Shown: positions 16,699 to 25,778, counted from the first letter of the stretch. The stretch: DNA of 64,000 nt from Pseudarthrobacter polychromogenes (GCF_014644495.1 NZ_BMKU01000013.1:39260-103259); one strand, 5' to 3'. Translations and numbers: made by a program. The notes: generated by a model from the letters alone, not told the origin.

Positions 16699-18330
16699 CT
16701 ACCAGCGGGGGCCGCCGCCTCCGCCGGGGCCCTGCGCTGCGGTGTAGTCTCCGGCGGTGACCGTACCCTGTTCCGTGGCGCCGTCGAGCGACCCTTCACC
16801 GATGCCCGCGCTGACCGTTGCCGTCCCGCCGGTGTAAATGGTGTATTCCTGGCCGTCGCTGATGGCCGCGGAGGAGAACACCAGTGACGCTGCGGCCTTG
16901 GTGGTGACGAAGGCTGCCACCACGTTGCCGGAGGAATCGGCAATCTGGACTACCGTGCCGGCGGGAACGGAGGATTCCAGGGTCACCTGCACGCCGGACT
17001 GCGTGGAGGAGGCTCCCGGTGAGACAGCCATGCCCGCGCTGCCGGCAGCGGCCACGGTTCCGCCCGTGACGGCCAGCTCACCGTTGACGTCCAGCGCCCC
17101 GTTGCCGTTGTTGGTGGGCCCATTGACGACGACGGTGCCGCCGGAGATGCTGGCGTTGCCGTTGGAGTCCAGGCCGTCGCCTTCGGCGTTGATGGTGAGC
17201 AGGCCGCCGCTGATGTTCACGGTGTAGTCGCCCACGGCCATCTCCCCGCCACCCATGCCACCGCCCATTCCGCTGCCCATTCCGCCTGCGGCGGTGGTGC
17301 TGGAACTTGTGCTGCCGCCTGAGGCGTTCACGCCGTCGTCGTTGGCGGTGACGGTGGCGGTGCCGCCGGTCATGATGATGTGCTGGGCTTCGAGGCCTTC
17401 CTCCGATTCCTCCACGGTGGTGGTGCCGGCAGCGATAGTGAGCGTGTTGAAGGCCTTGATCCCGTCGTCTCCGGCGTTGACGTTCAGGGTGCCGCCGTTG
17501 ACCAGGACCCAGCCGCGGCCCTCGTCCTCCTCGTTGTCGGACTTGAAGCCATCGTCGCCCGCTGTCACCTGGTAGGCGCCGTCCAGGAGCACCGCATAGT
17601 CCTTGCCGACGATGCCGTCGTCCGCAGCGTCCACCGTCACGTTGCCGGCGGCCAGGACCAGGCCATCCTTCGAGGAGATGCCGTCGTTGAAGTTGCCGTC
17701 TACGGTGAGGGACCCGGGCCCGGCAATCGTGAGGTCGGCCATGGAGTACACGGCGGCGTTGGGGGCGTCCGTGCCCTGGTCGGCGTAGGTTGAGGCGTCG
17801 CTGAGGGAGTTGGTGGTTCCGTCAGCGAGGTAGACGATCGCCTCGTTCGCGCCCTCCACCACAAATGGGGAACCCGTGGAGTTGGTGATGTCTGCCCCGT
17901 CGAGGATGATGCGGACCACGTCTTCTTCACCGGCAGCCACCACCACCTGCCCGTCGGACAGCGAGCCGCTGAGGCGGTAGGTGCCGGCGGCGGTGATGGT
18001 GACGGTGTCGCCGTCGATCTTTACGGCGGACGACGACGTGCCGCCGGCGGCAGTGCTGGTAGCGTCCGCCAGCGTCACGGCTACTTCGGCGGCGGCCTCC
18101 CAGGTGAGGTCGTCGGCGTCGTAGTGGGTGTCTTCTGCGAGGGCGTCCAACGAGACGGCCTCGGCAGTGCCGGTGGAGGCAGTGGAGGCGGCAGTGCCCG
18201 CGCTGGTGGTGGAGGCCGAACTGCTGACGGCCGAGACCCCGGTGGGCGTCGTGCCGCCCACCGAGCAGCCCGCCAGGCCGAGGGCGAGGGCGAGCGCGGT
18301 GACGGACAGGTGTGTGCGGAAGCGTTTCAT
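16699..18330 (-). CDS. carbohydrate-binding beta-helix lipoprotein (Cthe_2159 / DUF4353-like)
   Basis: A 543-residue secreted lipoprotein. The signal peptide ends in a classic lipobox LAGC with Cys22. After a Ser/Thr/Ala linker, the body consists of repeated short beta-strand rungs such as GDTVTITAAGTYRLSGSL, DDGIVGKDYAVLLDG, DDGIKAFNTLTIAAGT and GDGLDSNGNASISGG, the hallmark of the Cthe_2159-type right-handed beta-helix that binds cellulose-like or acidic polysaccharide. A Gly/Met-rich loop lies near the middle. It is the last gene of the five-gene unit starting at 22042 and probably displays or binds the polymer at the outer face. Confidence 0.85.
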   Translation of the reverse strand: MKRFRTHLSVTALALALGLAGCSVGGTTPTGVSAVSSSASTTSAGTAASTASTGTAEAVSLDALAEDTHYDADDLTWEAAAEVAVTLADATSTAAGGTSSSAVKIDGDTVTITAAGTYRLSGSLSDGQVVVAAGEEDVVRIILDGADITNSTGSPFVVEGANEAIVYLADGTTNSLSDASTYADQGTDAPNAAVYSMADLTIAGPGSLTVDGNFNDGISSKDGLVLAAGNVTVDAADDGIVGKDYAVLLDGAYQVTAGDDGFKSDNEEDEGRGWVLVNGGTLNVNAGDDGIKAFNTLTIAAGTTTVEESEEGLEAQHIIMTGGTATVTANDDGVNASGGSTSSSTTAAGGMGSGMGGGMGGGEMAVGDYTVNISGGLLTINAEGDGLDSNGNASISGGTVVVNGPTNNGNGALDVNGELAVTGGTVAAAGSAGMAVSPGASSTQSGVQVTLESSVPAGTVVQIADSSGNVVAAFVTTKAAASLVFSSAAISDGQEYTIYTGGTATVSAGIGEGSLDGATEQGTVTAGDYTAAQGPGGGGGPRW

Positions 18331-18366
18331 GGTTTTTCCTTCAGGTTAAATCGGGGGGAGATGTGG

Positions 18367-19155
18367 TCAGGCTGCGGGCCGGAGGGAGAGGCTGCGGCGC
18401 AGCGTCCGGTTCCAGCGGTTTGCGGGCAGGTCCGGGCACAGGGCGGCCATGCCGGTGGCGAATTTTGAGATCCGGGAGGGGCGGACGCCGTAGGCCCACA
18501 GATGCCGGTCCAGCGGCCCGGCCGTGGAGCCCGACTTGGTCTCCAGGATCACCGCATCATTGAGCACCCAAGCAGTCTGGCCGGGACGCTGCCAGGTCAC
18601 GTCCGTGTCGATGGTGGCGCGGCTCCCGGACTCCGGCAGGTAGAGCGTGGTCCGGTGGTAGCGGGTTTCCAGGACCGGGTGGAGGCGGCCTGGGGGCACT
18701 GAACCCACAGCCGCGGTGAGCGTTTCGCGGACGTATTCCAGGCCTTCGGCCGTGAGCCGGGCGCGGTCCTCGGGAAGGTACGGGATGCGTTCCTTGACCG
18801 TCGCTTCCCGGGCGCCTTCGGTCTTCACCTCCAGGAAGCTCACCGCGCTGTCCACGTAGGTCCGGGTGCGGATCTTGTACCGGCGCCGGCGGCCGTGGGC
18901 TGCCAACAGGTAACTGTCCAGGCCGGCGGTGTCGAAGTAGACGGAGTCGTAGGCGAAGCTGCGGGAGCCGTCCATCTCCAGGACGCGGACGTCGGCGCGG
19001 AACGTGGCGAGGAGCTGGCCCGCAAGCCGGGCCGGGACCACGTACTTGCGGTCCACCCGGGTCTGCAGTGCGGCTTCGGAGTTGAGCTCCTCCAGCCCAA
19101 CGGACCGGAGGGAATGAAGGTTGCTCACGACGGCGGCCGTTGCGAGGATGCTCAT
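18367..19155 (-). CDS. polyphosphate polymerase VTC domain protein
   Basis: A 262-residue protein made of one VTC catalytic domain. Conserved basic and acidic tunnel residues are seen in TRVDRKYVVPA, AYDSVYFDT, RYKIRTRTYV, SFLEVKTEG, YHRTTLYL, VILETKSG and SRISKFATG. In yeast Vtc4 this domain makes polyphosphate from ATP and feeds it through a membrane pore; bacterial stand-alone versions are little studied. The ATG overlaps the DUF4956 stop by four bases, so the two proteins are translationally coupled and likely partners. Confidence 0.88.
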   Translation of the reverse strand: MSILATAAVVSNLHSLRSVGLEELNSEAALQTRVDRKYVVPARLAGQLLATFRADVRVLEMDGSRSFAYDSVYFDTAGLDSYLLAAHGRRRRYKIRTRTYVDSAVSFLEVKTEGAREATVKERIPYLPEDRARLTAEGLEYVRETLTAAVGSVPPGRLHPVLETRYHRTTLYLPESGSRATIDTDVTWQRPGQTAWVLNDAVILETKSGSTAGPLDRHLWAYGVRPSRISKFATGMAALCPDLPANRWNRTLRRSLSLRPAA

Positions 19156-19832
19156 GCGGCACCTGCAGGGGTTGTCAGGCGGGCGGTGGCTGGTTCTCCG
19201 GTGGAAGGTTGAAGGGAGGCAGGTTCCATGCGGGCAGGTTCCGCGTGCCGCGGCGCCGGCAGGGCCGTGACGGCTGCAGCGAAGGCTGCGGGGGAGTAGG
19301 CGTACCGGACATCCACGATGGTCTTGTCGTTCACCAGGTCCAGTTCCTGGATGGTGGCGGAGTGGACCTTGCCGTGGAGGACTTCTTCCAGCCGGGCGTA
19401 GAGTTCGCCGTCCTCGGCAATGGCGCGGTCCAGGACAACGGTCTGGTGGCGGTGGGCCGGCAGGACCCGCGGGTGGTCACCCACGAACATCACCAGCAGG
19501 ATCAGGGCCATCAGGGAACCGGTCAGCCAGAGGGGCTCAATCCCCAGGCCGGCAATCAGGCCAAGGGCCAGGGCTGAGAAGTAGTAGGCCACCTCGTGCT
19601 GGGCCAGTTCGGTGGAACGGAGCCGGATGATGGACAGGACCCCGAACAGGCCCAGTCCCAGGCCAAGCCCGGCGGCGGAACCCGAGAGCGCTGTGGCCAC
19701 GGCCAGGACGCCCACGTTCATGCCCAGGTAGGACACCACCAGGTCGCGGCGGCGGTGGCGGCGGAGGTACAGGGCGAAGGTCAGGATGCTGATGGCTGCC
19801 AGGTCGGCGAGGATGAAAATAAGGGGGTTCAT
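19152..19832 (-). CDS. DUF4956 domain membrane protein
   Basis: A 226-residue protein with about four to five membrane segments in the first 120 residues (FILADLAAISILTF, YLGMNVGVLAVATAL, LGLFGVLSIIRLRSTE, YFSALALGLIAGLG, SLMALILLVMFVG) and a cytoplasmic C-terminal domain. DUF4956 proteins are often found next to VTC-domain proteins. Start chosen at MNPLIF, preceded by GGAGAA; an open frame extends upstream. It may serve as the membrane anchor or channel for the VTC enzyme; that is inference. Confidence 0.85.
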   Translation of the reverse strand: MNPLIFILADLAAISILTFALYLRRHRRRDLVVSYLGMNVGVLAVATALSGSAAGLGLGLGLFGVLSIIRLRSTELAQHEVAYYFSALALGLIAGLGIEPLWLTGSLMALILLVMFVGDHPRVLPAHRHQTVVLDRAIAEDGELYARLEEVLHGKVHSATIQELDLVNDKTIVDVRYAYSPAAFAAAVTALPAPRHAEPARMEPASLQPSTGEPATARLTTPAGAA

Positions 19833-19907
19833 GGGATTCTCCGGGATGTTTTCGGTGGGCTGGTATTCACGATGCCCGGCCAAACTGTGCGGGTGCTGTG
19901 ACGGAAC

Positions 19908-21017
19908 CTAGCCGGGTATGTGAGAGCTGGCTGACGGTTCGCTGGGACCGGTAGGCGCGGTTTTGCCGGCTGCTTTTCCGCGAGCTTGTGCCGTGAAGAG
20001 GAAGCGCTGCTGCACCACGAAACTGATGCCCAGCAGGATGACCTCGGCTATGACCTTGGCGGGAAGTGCCAGCAGTCCGGTGCCTTCCAGGCCCCAGATA
20101 AGGCCGAAGTTGGCGGCAAGCAGCAGGGCGGCAAGGCTGAAGTAGCGGACGCCGGTGGTGCCGGCCGGCCTGTCCCTGCCGTGGTCGAAGACGATGCGCC
20201 GGTTCACCATGAAGTTCACGGCGGAACTCACAGCCCGGGCGCCCAGCACAGCCAGGAGCAGGGAATCGACCAGCAGCGTGAGCAGCACGAACAGCACGGT
20301 GTCCACCAGGAACGCCGTGAAGGACGAGGCCAGGAACTTCAGCAGCGGGGCGTAGATCCGCACCGAGTCGGCCAGCGGCCGGAAGTGGGAACCGGAGTTG
20401 TGGTCCAGGTACACCGTGGCGATGTCCACCGAACGGATGGCGTAGCCGGCATTACGGGCTTCCAGCAGAAGGTTCAGCTCGTATTCGTACCGGTCGCCGC
20501 GGACGGACCGGAGCCAGGGGATCATGGCGGCGGGGTAGCCGCGGAGGCCGGTCTGGGTATCGGAAATGCGCTCGCCGGTGGCCAGGGTGAAGAGCAGCTT
20601 CGTTGCGGTGTTGCCGAACCGGCTGCGCGCCGGGACGTCGCCGGTGAACTTCCGGCTGCCCAGCACCATCGTGGACCTGCCCTGTCCAGCCCGGTTCTCC
20701 TGCAGGGCATGGGCTACCCGGAGGATGTCCGCCGTCAGGTGCTGGCCGTCGCTGTCGGCGCACACCACGTCATGGCCGGGCAGGTTGTCCGCAATGAAGC
20801 CCAGTCCGGACTTGAGGGCGAAGCCCTTTCCCCTGTTGCGCCCGTAACTGATGACATGGCACCCAAGGTCCCTGACGGCGTCGAACACGTTCGGGTACTC
20901 CTGGCCGCTGCCGTCATCCACCACCACGATCGGCACGCTTGGCTTGGCGGTGCGGAGGGAGCGGATCAGGGCGGGAAGCTGCAGGTCCGGCTCGTAGGCC
21001 GGGATCAGGATGATCAT
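19908..21017 (-). CDS. GT2 glycosyltransferase fused to GtrA-like flippase domain
   Basis: A 369-residue fusion. Residues 1-225 are a family 2 glycosyltransferase (ILIPAYEPD, IVVVDDGSG, CADSDGQH with the metal-binding DxD-type acidic cluster, and GLRGYPAAM), similar to polyprenyl-phosphate sugar transferases. Residues about 228-345 form four membrane helices of the GtrA family (FTAFLVDTVLFVLLTLL, AVNFMVNRRIVF, VVQQRFLF), which help move polyprenol-linked sugars across the membrane. It starts 8 bp after the glycosidase gene. Together this suggests assembly of a lipid-linked sugar for a cell-surface glycan. Confidence 0.9.
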   Translation of the reverse strand: MIILIPAYEPDLQLPALIRSLRTAKPSVPIVVVDDGSGQEYPNVFDAVRDLGCHVISYGRNRGKGFALKSGLGFIADNLPGHDVVCADSDGQHLTADILRVAHALQENRAGQGRSTMVLGSRKFTGDVPARSRFGNTATKLLFTLATGERISDTQTGLRGYPAAMIPWLRSVRGDRYEYELNLLLEARNAGYAIRSVDIATVYLDHNSGSHFRPLADSVRIYAPLLKFLASSFTAFLVDTVLFVLLTLLVDSLLLAVLGARAVSSAVNFMVNRRIVFDHGRDRPAGTTGVRYFSLAALLLAANFGLIWGLEGTGLLALPAKVIAEVILLGISFVVQQRFLFTAQARGKAAGKTAPTGPSEPSASSHIPG

Positions 21018-21025
21018 GGCCGGAC

Positions 21026-22042
21026 CTACTGCGCGATGTAGAGGATGTCGGAGGTGCCGCGTTCCTTGTTTTCACCCAGCGGGTTGTTGACCAGTTCGCC
21101 GTTGAAGTACATGGTGGACGAGCCGCCGCCGTCGATGTTGTACGCCGTGGTGGCGCCCAGGCCCTGCATGATCTCGGCCAGGCCGGTCATGGTGACGCCG
21201 GCGCTGTAGCCTGGGCTGCGGCCATCCACCACCACGAAAACCAGGTGGTTCTCATCGATGATGCCGACGGCGGTGCGCGGCTGCTCGCCCTGGATGGAGT
21301 GGTTGCCGAAGTTGGTGTCCACCTCCACGTCCTCGATTCCGGAAGCCACCTCTCCGTTGTCCAGCAGGGACGGGCCGAAGGACAGTGTGTTCCAGACGCC
21401 CTCGGCGACCAGTTGCCCGGCCGTGGTGGTGGCTTCGTCATAAACCTTGACGGTGCCGTCGCGGTAGAACGCCAGGCCCTGCCGCGCGCCCTCGTCGCGG
21501 AACACCACGCCGTTGCGGATCACGATGCCTGTGTCCCGGAAGCCGTAATAATCGCCGTTAACGGCGAAAACTGCGTTGTTGGCCACGGCAGTGGCCGAGG
21601 TGGTTTCGGTGATGTTCTCGCCGAAGCTGTCGTTGGCGAAGGCGGACTGGAGGGTGGTGGCGTCATCGAGCACGACGTCGGCAACGTAGTACGCGACGGT
21701 GGTGTCGCCGCTGCCGGTGGTCACCGTGGAGATGTTGATGTTGGACGAGCCGGAGACGTAGGAGGTGTCCGTGGTGACGGCGGTGCCGCCCGAGCCGCTG
21801 GCGGTGTCTGCCGCCGTGCCGGTGGAAGCGCTGGTGGAAGTGCCGGCAGAGGTTCCTGCAGAGCTGCCGGCCTGGTTGGCTTCGTAGGCTGAGACGTCGG
21901 CGATCTCGACGTGCTGGACCACAAACCGGTCCAGCGCCCAGGCCGTGGCGCCCCCGGCAGAAAGGGTGAGGGCCACGGCCCCGGCGATGATGGCCCGCCG
22001 GGCGCGGCCGGGTTTACGTTGTCTGGTTTGTTGCGGAGTCAT
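21026..22042 (-). CDS. phosphodiester glycosidase (NAGPA-like) family exoprotein
   Basis: A 338-residue protein with a basic N-terminus and one signal-anchor (about residues 16-37), a Ser/Thr/Ala/Gly low-complexity linker, then the NAGPA-like catalytic domain: FAVNGDYYGFRDTGIVIRNG, PRTAVGIIDENHLVFVVVDG, and YNIDGGGSSTMYFNG near the C-terminus. Relatives of this domain remove GlcNAc attached through a phosphodiester, and bacterial ones act on wall or exopolysaccharide phosphodiesters. It is the first gene of the five-gene unit and should act outside the membrane. Confidence 0.88.
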   Translation of the reverse strand: MTPQQTRQRKPGRARRAIIAGAVALTLSAGGATAWALDRFVVQHVEIADVSAYEANQAGSSAGTSAGTSTSASTGTAADTASGSGGTAVTTDTSYVSGSSNINISTVTTGSGDTTVAYYVADVVLDDATTLQSAFANDSFGENITETTSATAVANNAVFAVNGDYYGFRDTGIVIRNGVVFRDEGARQGLAFYRDGTVKVYDEATTTAGQLVAEGVWNTLSFGPSLLDNGEVASGIEDVEVDTNFGNHSIQGEQPRTAVGIIDENHLVFVVVDGRSPGYSAGVTMTGLAEIMQGLGATTAYNIDGGGSSTMYFNGELVNNPLGENKERGTSDILYIAQ

Positions 22043-22106
22043 GCCTCATTTCTAGGGAGGCAAGCTTGCAGGGGGATTTGCCGGATATATGAGGGGCCTG
22101 TGAAAA

Positions 22107-22850
22107 CTAGCCGTCGTAGTGCGTGCGTGCCGGCCCTTGGCCCAGCGAATTCACCACAGCCGCGGCAACGTCATGAAGCTTGGAGTTGCGGGTGCTGGAC
22201 GCCGTTTTCAGGATCTCGAAGGCGTCCTGCTGGCTGCACCTGTTCTGGGCCATGATGATGCCCACGGCCATGTCGATGACCGTCCGGGACTCCAACGTGG
22301 CGCGGAGGTTCGCCGCAGTCTCGCTGTAGTGGGCAAAGCGCACTGCCAGCCGCAGGGCCAGGGAAGTCTGGCCCACGAAGTCCTCGGCGAATTCCAGGAT
22401 GCGCGGCTCGAAACGGTGTGGCCGGCGGGAGTACAGCAGCAGGGCAGCCTTCGTCCCGCCCTCCAGTTGGAAGGGCAGCGCGAGGACGGAGCGGATGCCC
22501 TGGGCGAGCACGGCCGAGGAGTATTCGGGCCAGCGGCCGTCGTCGCGGGCATCTGGGACGTGAATGCTCTCCTGGGCGGCGGACGCCGTCAGGCTCGGCG
22601 TTTCGCTGAACTCGTACTCGAGGTGCGCAATGGCCTTCGCATCCGGGCTGCTGCTCGCAACGGTCGCGGCCTTGCGTTGCCGCAGGAGGGTGATGGCGCA
22701 CATGATCTCATCGCCGGGCTCGGAAAGGTTACGTGCGGACACCTGTGCCAGTTCGTTGAGGAAGTCCTCAACATCAGAGCTGTTGAGGACCAGTTCATGC
22801 AGGTGCCCGGTAATGGATGTATCAGTTTTTGCTGTTGACTCGCTGGCCAC
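22107..22850 (-). CDS. GAF and ANTAR domain regulator
   Basis: A 247-residue cytoplasmic regulator. An N-terminal GAF domain (about residues 15-165) is followed by a C-terminal ANTAR domain (about 175-237) with LESRTVIDMAVGIIMAQNRCSQQDAFEILKTASSTRN. ANTAR domains bind paired hairpins in leader RNA and stop termination. The gene lies 64 bp upstream of, and in the same direction as, the surface-polymer operon, so it might control it; no dual hairpin was recognised in the gap. Confidence 0.9.
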   Translation of the reverse strand: MASESTAKTDTSITGHLHELVLNSSDVEDFLNELAQVSARNLSEPGDEIMCAITLLRQRKAATVASSSPDAKAIAHLEYEFSETPSLTASAAQESIHVPDARDDGRWPEYSSAVLAQGIRSVLALPFQLEGGTKAALLLYSRRPHRFEPRILEFAEDFVGQTSLALRLAVRFAHYSETAANLRATLESRTVIDMAVGIIMAQNRCSQQDAFEILKTASSTRNSKLHDVAAAVVNSLGQGPARTHYDG

Positions 22851-23152
22851 GGTTTTTTTGGTGCCATTCGCTCAGGACAACCCGGCAACTTCCAGCATCC
22901 CCCCGGCGGTGCGGGCAGGCTGTGAAGGTCGCTGGATCGAGGAACTTTCCAACGGCCTGCTGCTAAACCGATTTCCAAAAGTATATACATCCTCCGGCGG
23001 GGGACATGGTCACTTTGACACATGCGGGTGTGGGCTCTCTGGCGCCGGCCGGGGACTTACCGGCAGAATGAAGCAGGCGCCGGTGCTCCCGGCGGCAGAC
23101 CCCCGAAACCGGCGGCTGGCAGGCCCCGCTGGGGCAGGAAGAGGGACAGGAC
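22851..23152. other. 302-bp gap between divergent ANTAR and adk genes
   Basis: No ORF or structured repeat is convincing here. An AT-rich patch, AAAAGTATATACATCC at about 22977-22992, could hold a -10 element for either direction. Otherwise nothing is seen. Confidence 0.4.
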
Positions 23153-23746
23153 ATGACCAGGCTGCTCATCATCGGTCCGCCGGGCTCCGGCAAGGGAACG
23201 CAGGCAGAACACCTGGCCCGGCACTTTGGCGTCCCCACGCTCTCCACCGGAGAGATTTTCCGGACCAACGTCAACGAGGAAACGGAGCTGGGAAACCAGG
23301 CTGCCGGCTATCTCGACGACGGCGATTTTGTCCCGGACCACCTCACCAACGCGATGGTCAAGGACCGCCTGCAGGACAGCGACCTGCAGGAAGGCTTCCT
23401 GCTGGACGGCTATCCGCGCACGGCTCCGCAGGTGGCGGAGCTGGACAACATGCTCGTGTCCCAAGGGTTTGCGCTGGATGCGGTCATTGAGCTGACCGCC
23501 CCCGACGCCGTCCTGGAACAGCGGATGCTCCGGCGTGCCGCGGAGCAGGGCCGCACGGATGACACCGTGGACGTGTTCCGGCGCCGCCTGGATCTCTACC
23601 ACCGCGAGACGCATGAAGTAGTCTCGGTCTACGCCGGCCGCGGAATGCTCGTCTCCGTGGACGGCAGCGGGGACGCCGGCGACATCACCGAACTGGCGAT
23701 CGCCGCCGTCGAAAAGTTCCTGGCTTCCCCGCGCCCCGGCGCCTGA
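23153..23746 (+). CDS. adk: adenylate kinase
   Basis: A 197-residue short-LID adenylate kinase. The P-loop GPPGSGKGT is at residues 8-16; the AMP-binding region LSTGEIFRTNV, the GFLLDGYPRT motif and the RTDDTVDVFRRRLDLYH lid/core segment are all present. It interconverts AMP and ATP with ADP. Actinobacterial adk normally lies in the ribosomal protein locus with secY; this gene is isolated, so it may be a second copy. It is followed 34 bp later by an epimerase-like gene on the same strand. Confidence 0.93.
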   Translation: MTRLLIIGPPGSGKGTQAEHLARHFGVPTLSTGEIFRTNVNEETELGNQAAGYLDDGDFVPDHLTNAMVKDRLQDSDLQEGFLLDGYPRTAPQVAELDNMLVSQGFALDAVIELTAPDAVLEQRMLRRAAEQGRTDDTVDVFRRRLDLYHRETHEVVSVYAGRGMLVSVDGSGDAGDITELAIAAVEKFLASPRPGA

Positions 23747-23780
23747 ACCGGCGCAAGCCACCAACGTAAAGGACAACCTG

Positions 23781-24653
23781 ATGAGAATTGCGGTCACCGG
23801 CGGTAGCGGAAAACTTGGACGGCACGTGGTCCGCAGGCTCACGGAGGACGGCCACCAGGTCCTCAACCTGGACCGCGAAGGCAGCCGCAGTCCCGGCCTG
23901 GTTGTGGTGGACCTGCGGAACTACGGCCAGGTCCTGGACGTGCTGCTGGGGGTGGATGACCGGCATGACGGTTTTGACGCCGTGGTACACCTCGGTGCCA
24001 TCCCCGCCCCGGGCATCATTCCCGACGCCGCCACCTTCGAAAACAACATGCTGTCCACCTACAACGTCTTCCAGGCAGCGCGCCGTGCGGGCATCAAGAA
24101 GGTGGTGTACGCCTCCAGCGAGACGGTGCTGGGACTTCCGTTCGACGTCGACCCGCCCTACATCCCTGTGGACGAGGAGTACCCGGCGCGGCCGGAAAGC
24201 ACCTACTCCCTGGTGAAGCACCTGGAAGAGCAGATGGCCGCTGAACTGACGCGCTGGGACCCGGAACTGAGCATCGTGGGGCTGCGGTTCTCCAACGTCA
24301 TGGACGTGGAGGACTACGAAAAGTTCCCTTCCTTCGACTCCGACGCAACCCTCCGGAAATGGAACCTGTGGGGCTACATCGACGGCCGTGACGGGGCCCA
24401 GGCGGTGGTCCGCGCCCTCGACAACGGTAAGCCGGGATTCGAGGCGTTCATCATCGCCAACGCGGATACCGTCATGGGCCGGTCAAGTGCCAGCCTGGCC
24501 GCGGAAGTGTTCCCCGGCGTCAAGGTGGTCAAGGAGTTGGGCGAACACGAAACCATGCTGTCCATCGACAAGGCACGCCGGCTGCTCGGCTTTGAGCCCG
24601 AGTACACCTGGCGGGACCACTGGCAGGACCCCGCAGGCGGCTCGCCACGCTAG
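23781..24653 (+). CDS. NAD-dependent epimerase/dehydratase family protein
   Basis: A 290-residue extended SDR. The N-terminal Rossmann motif is GGSGKLGRHV, a YASSETVLG segment follows, and the catalytic Tyr and Lys are in TYSLVKHLEE. The protein resembles uronate dehydrogenase-like or nucleotide-sugar epimerase-like SDRs, but the substrate pocket cannot be assigned. It is probably cotranscribed with adk. Its stop lies four bases from the convergent AlkC-like gene. Confidence 0.85.
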   Translation: MRIAVTGGSGKLGRHVVRRLTEDGHQVLNLDREGSRSPGLVVVDLRNYGQVLDVLLGVDDRHDGFDAVVHLGAIPAPGIIPDAATFENNMLSTYNVFQAARRAGIKKVVYASSETVLGLPFDVDPPYIPVDEEYPARPESTYSLVKHLEEQMAAELTRWDPELSIVGLRFSNVMDVEDYEKFPSFDSDATLRKWNLWGYIDGRDGAQAVVRALDNGKPGFEAFIIANADTVMGRSSASLAAEVFPGVKVVKELGEHETMLSIDKARRLLGFEPEYTWRDHWQDPAGGSPR

Positions 24654-24656
24654 CTG

Positions 24657-25778
24657 CTAGCCGGCACTGCCGGTTTCGAGCAGGAACTCGGCGCGCCCAT
24701 GCACGGCACCGTTGACTTGCAGCTCCAGGGCGTGCAGGCCGGGGTGGTGCACCCTGGTGGTCATCTGCCTGAAAGCATGGCGTTTGGAGAGGCTCCGCGT
24801 CTCACCCGGAGCAAGGGTGAGCGTTGACACTTTGAAAACCTTGGCGGACTGGCTGCCATTGGCCTTGCGGTAGTGGACCAGATAATCCACTGCCAGGCGC
24901 GCATCGCGCGTGCCGGTATTGGCGATCTCGAAGGAGAACGTCAGCTCGCCGGGCAGGGTCAGGACCTCCCGGTCCAGGTGCGGCCCGGACACCGCCACCT
25001 GCGCCGGCGTAAAACCGAGCAGCTCCAGTGCCTCCGGATGGCCCTTCTTGATGAGCGTGCGGAGACCATGCCGCACCACCCATCCCGTGTTGCCGTCAGC
25101 TGCGGACAGCCACTCCTTCGCCGTGGCCACCACGGGGCCGGGTGCGTGCCGGGCAAGGTCATTGAGGTGATTGGCCACGGACCGCCGCACGTACTCCGAG
25201 GGGTCCCGATACAGCGCGGTGAGGACGGGAAGGGTGGCTTCGGGCCGCTCCACGAGGCCGGGCACACGCACCGCCCACGGCAGGTAGGGGCGGGTTCCCT
25301 CACTCGCCAGGCGGCGGACGTGCTCATCCGGGTGGGACGTCCACTCCAGGGCGGCGGCCAGTGCCCGGTCCAGGTTGTGGCGCAGCAGGCGGCGGACGGC
25401 AAATTCGCTGGTGAGCCGGGGCGTCAGTTCCGCCAGCAGGGCCAGGGCGTCGTCAAAGTCCTCCCCGGCGCCGGAATCAACGGCAAGGGCGGCAGCAGCC
25501 TCTGACACCGGCCACAGGATCCAGCCCGTGAACTCCGGAAACCGCAGTGCTGCACGGAAGCTGCCCGCCGCCGTCGGATATCCCGCCCCGGGAACGCCCC
25601 GGATGTCCTCCTGCAGCGCCTCGGCCACAAGATCAGTCCTGGCGCGCAGGTTCAGGTCCCCCAGCAGGGAGGCGGTGGCGCGTGTCCGGGCCCACCGCAC
25701 AACGGGAGCGGCCTCCGTGAGGATGGCCGCGGCAGAATGAACGGCGGCAGCGTCAATCAGTTCGTTCATTGCACCCAT
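24657..25778 (-). CDS. AlkC-type DNA alkylation repair protein with C-terminal Ig-like domain
   Basis: A 373-residue protein. Residues up to about 265 form HEAT-like helical repeats of the AlkC/AlkD DNA glycosylase superfamily (EFAVRRLLRHNLDRAL, EHVRRLASEGTRPYLPWA, EYVRRSVANHLNDLARHAP, GWVVRHGLRTLIKKGHPEALELLGF). The last 105 residues are beta-rich (LTFSFEIANTGTRDARLAVDYLVHY), an Ig-like domain known in a subset of AlkC proteins. The enzyme should excise 3-methyladenine. The start may be this ATG or one three codons later. Confidence 0.9.
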   Translation of the reverse strand: MGAMNELIDAAAVHSAAAILTEAAPVVRWARTRATASLLGDLNLRARTDLVAEALQEDIRGVPGAGYPTAAGSFRAALRFPEFTGWILWPVSEAAAALAVDSGAGEDFDDALALLAELTPRLTSEFAVRRLLRHNLDRALAAALEWTSHPDEHVRRLASEGTRPYLPWAVRVPGLVERPEATLPVLTALYRDPSEYVRRSVANHLNDLARHAPGPVVATAKEWLSAADGNTGWVVRHGLRTLIKKGHPEALELLGFTPAQVAVSGPHLDREVLTLPGELTFSFEIANTGTRDARLAVDYLVHYRKANGSQSAKVFKVSTLTLAPGETRSLSKRHAFRQMTTRVHHPGLHALELQVNGAVHGRAEFLLETGSAG

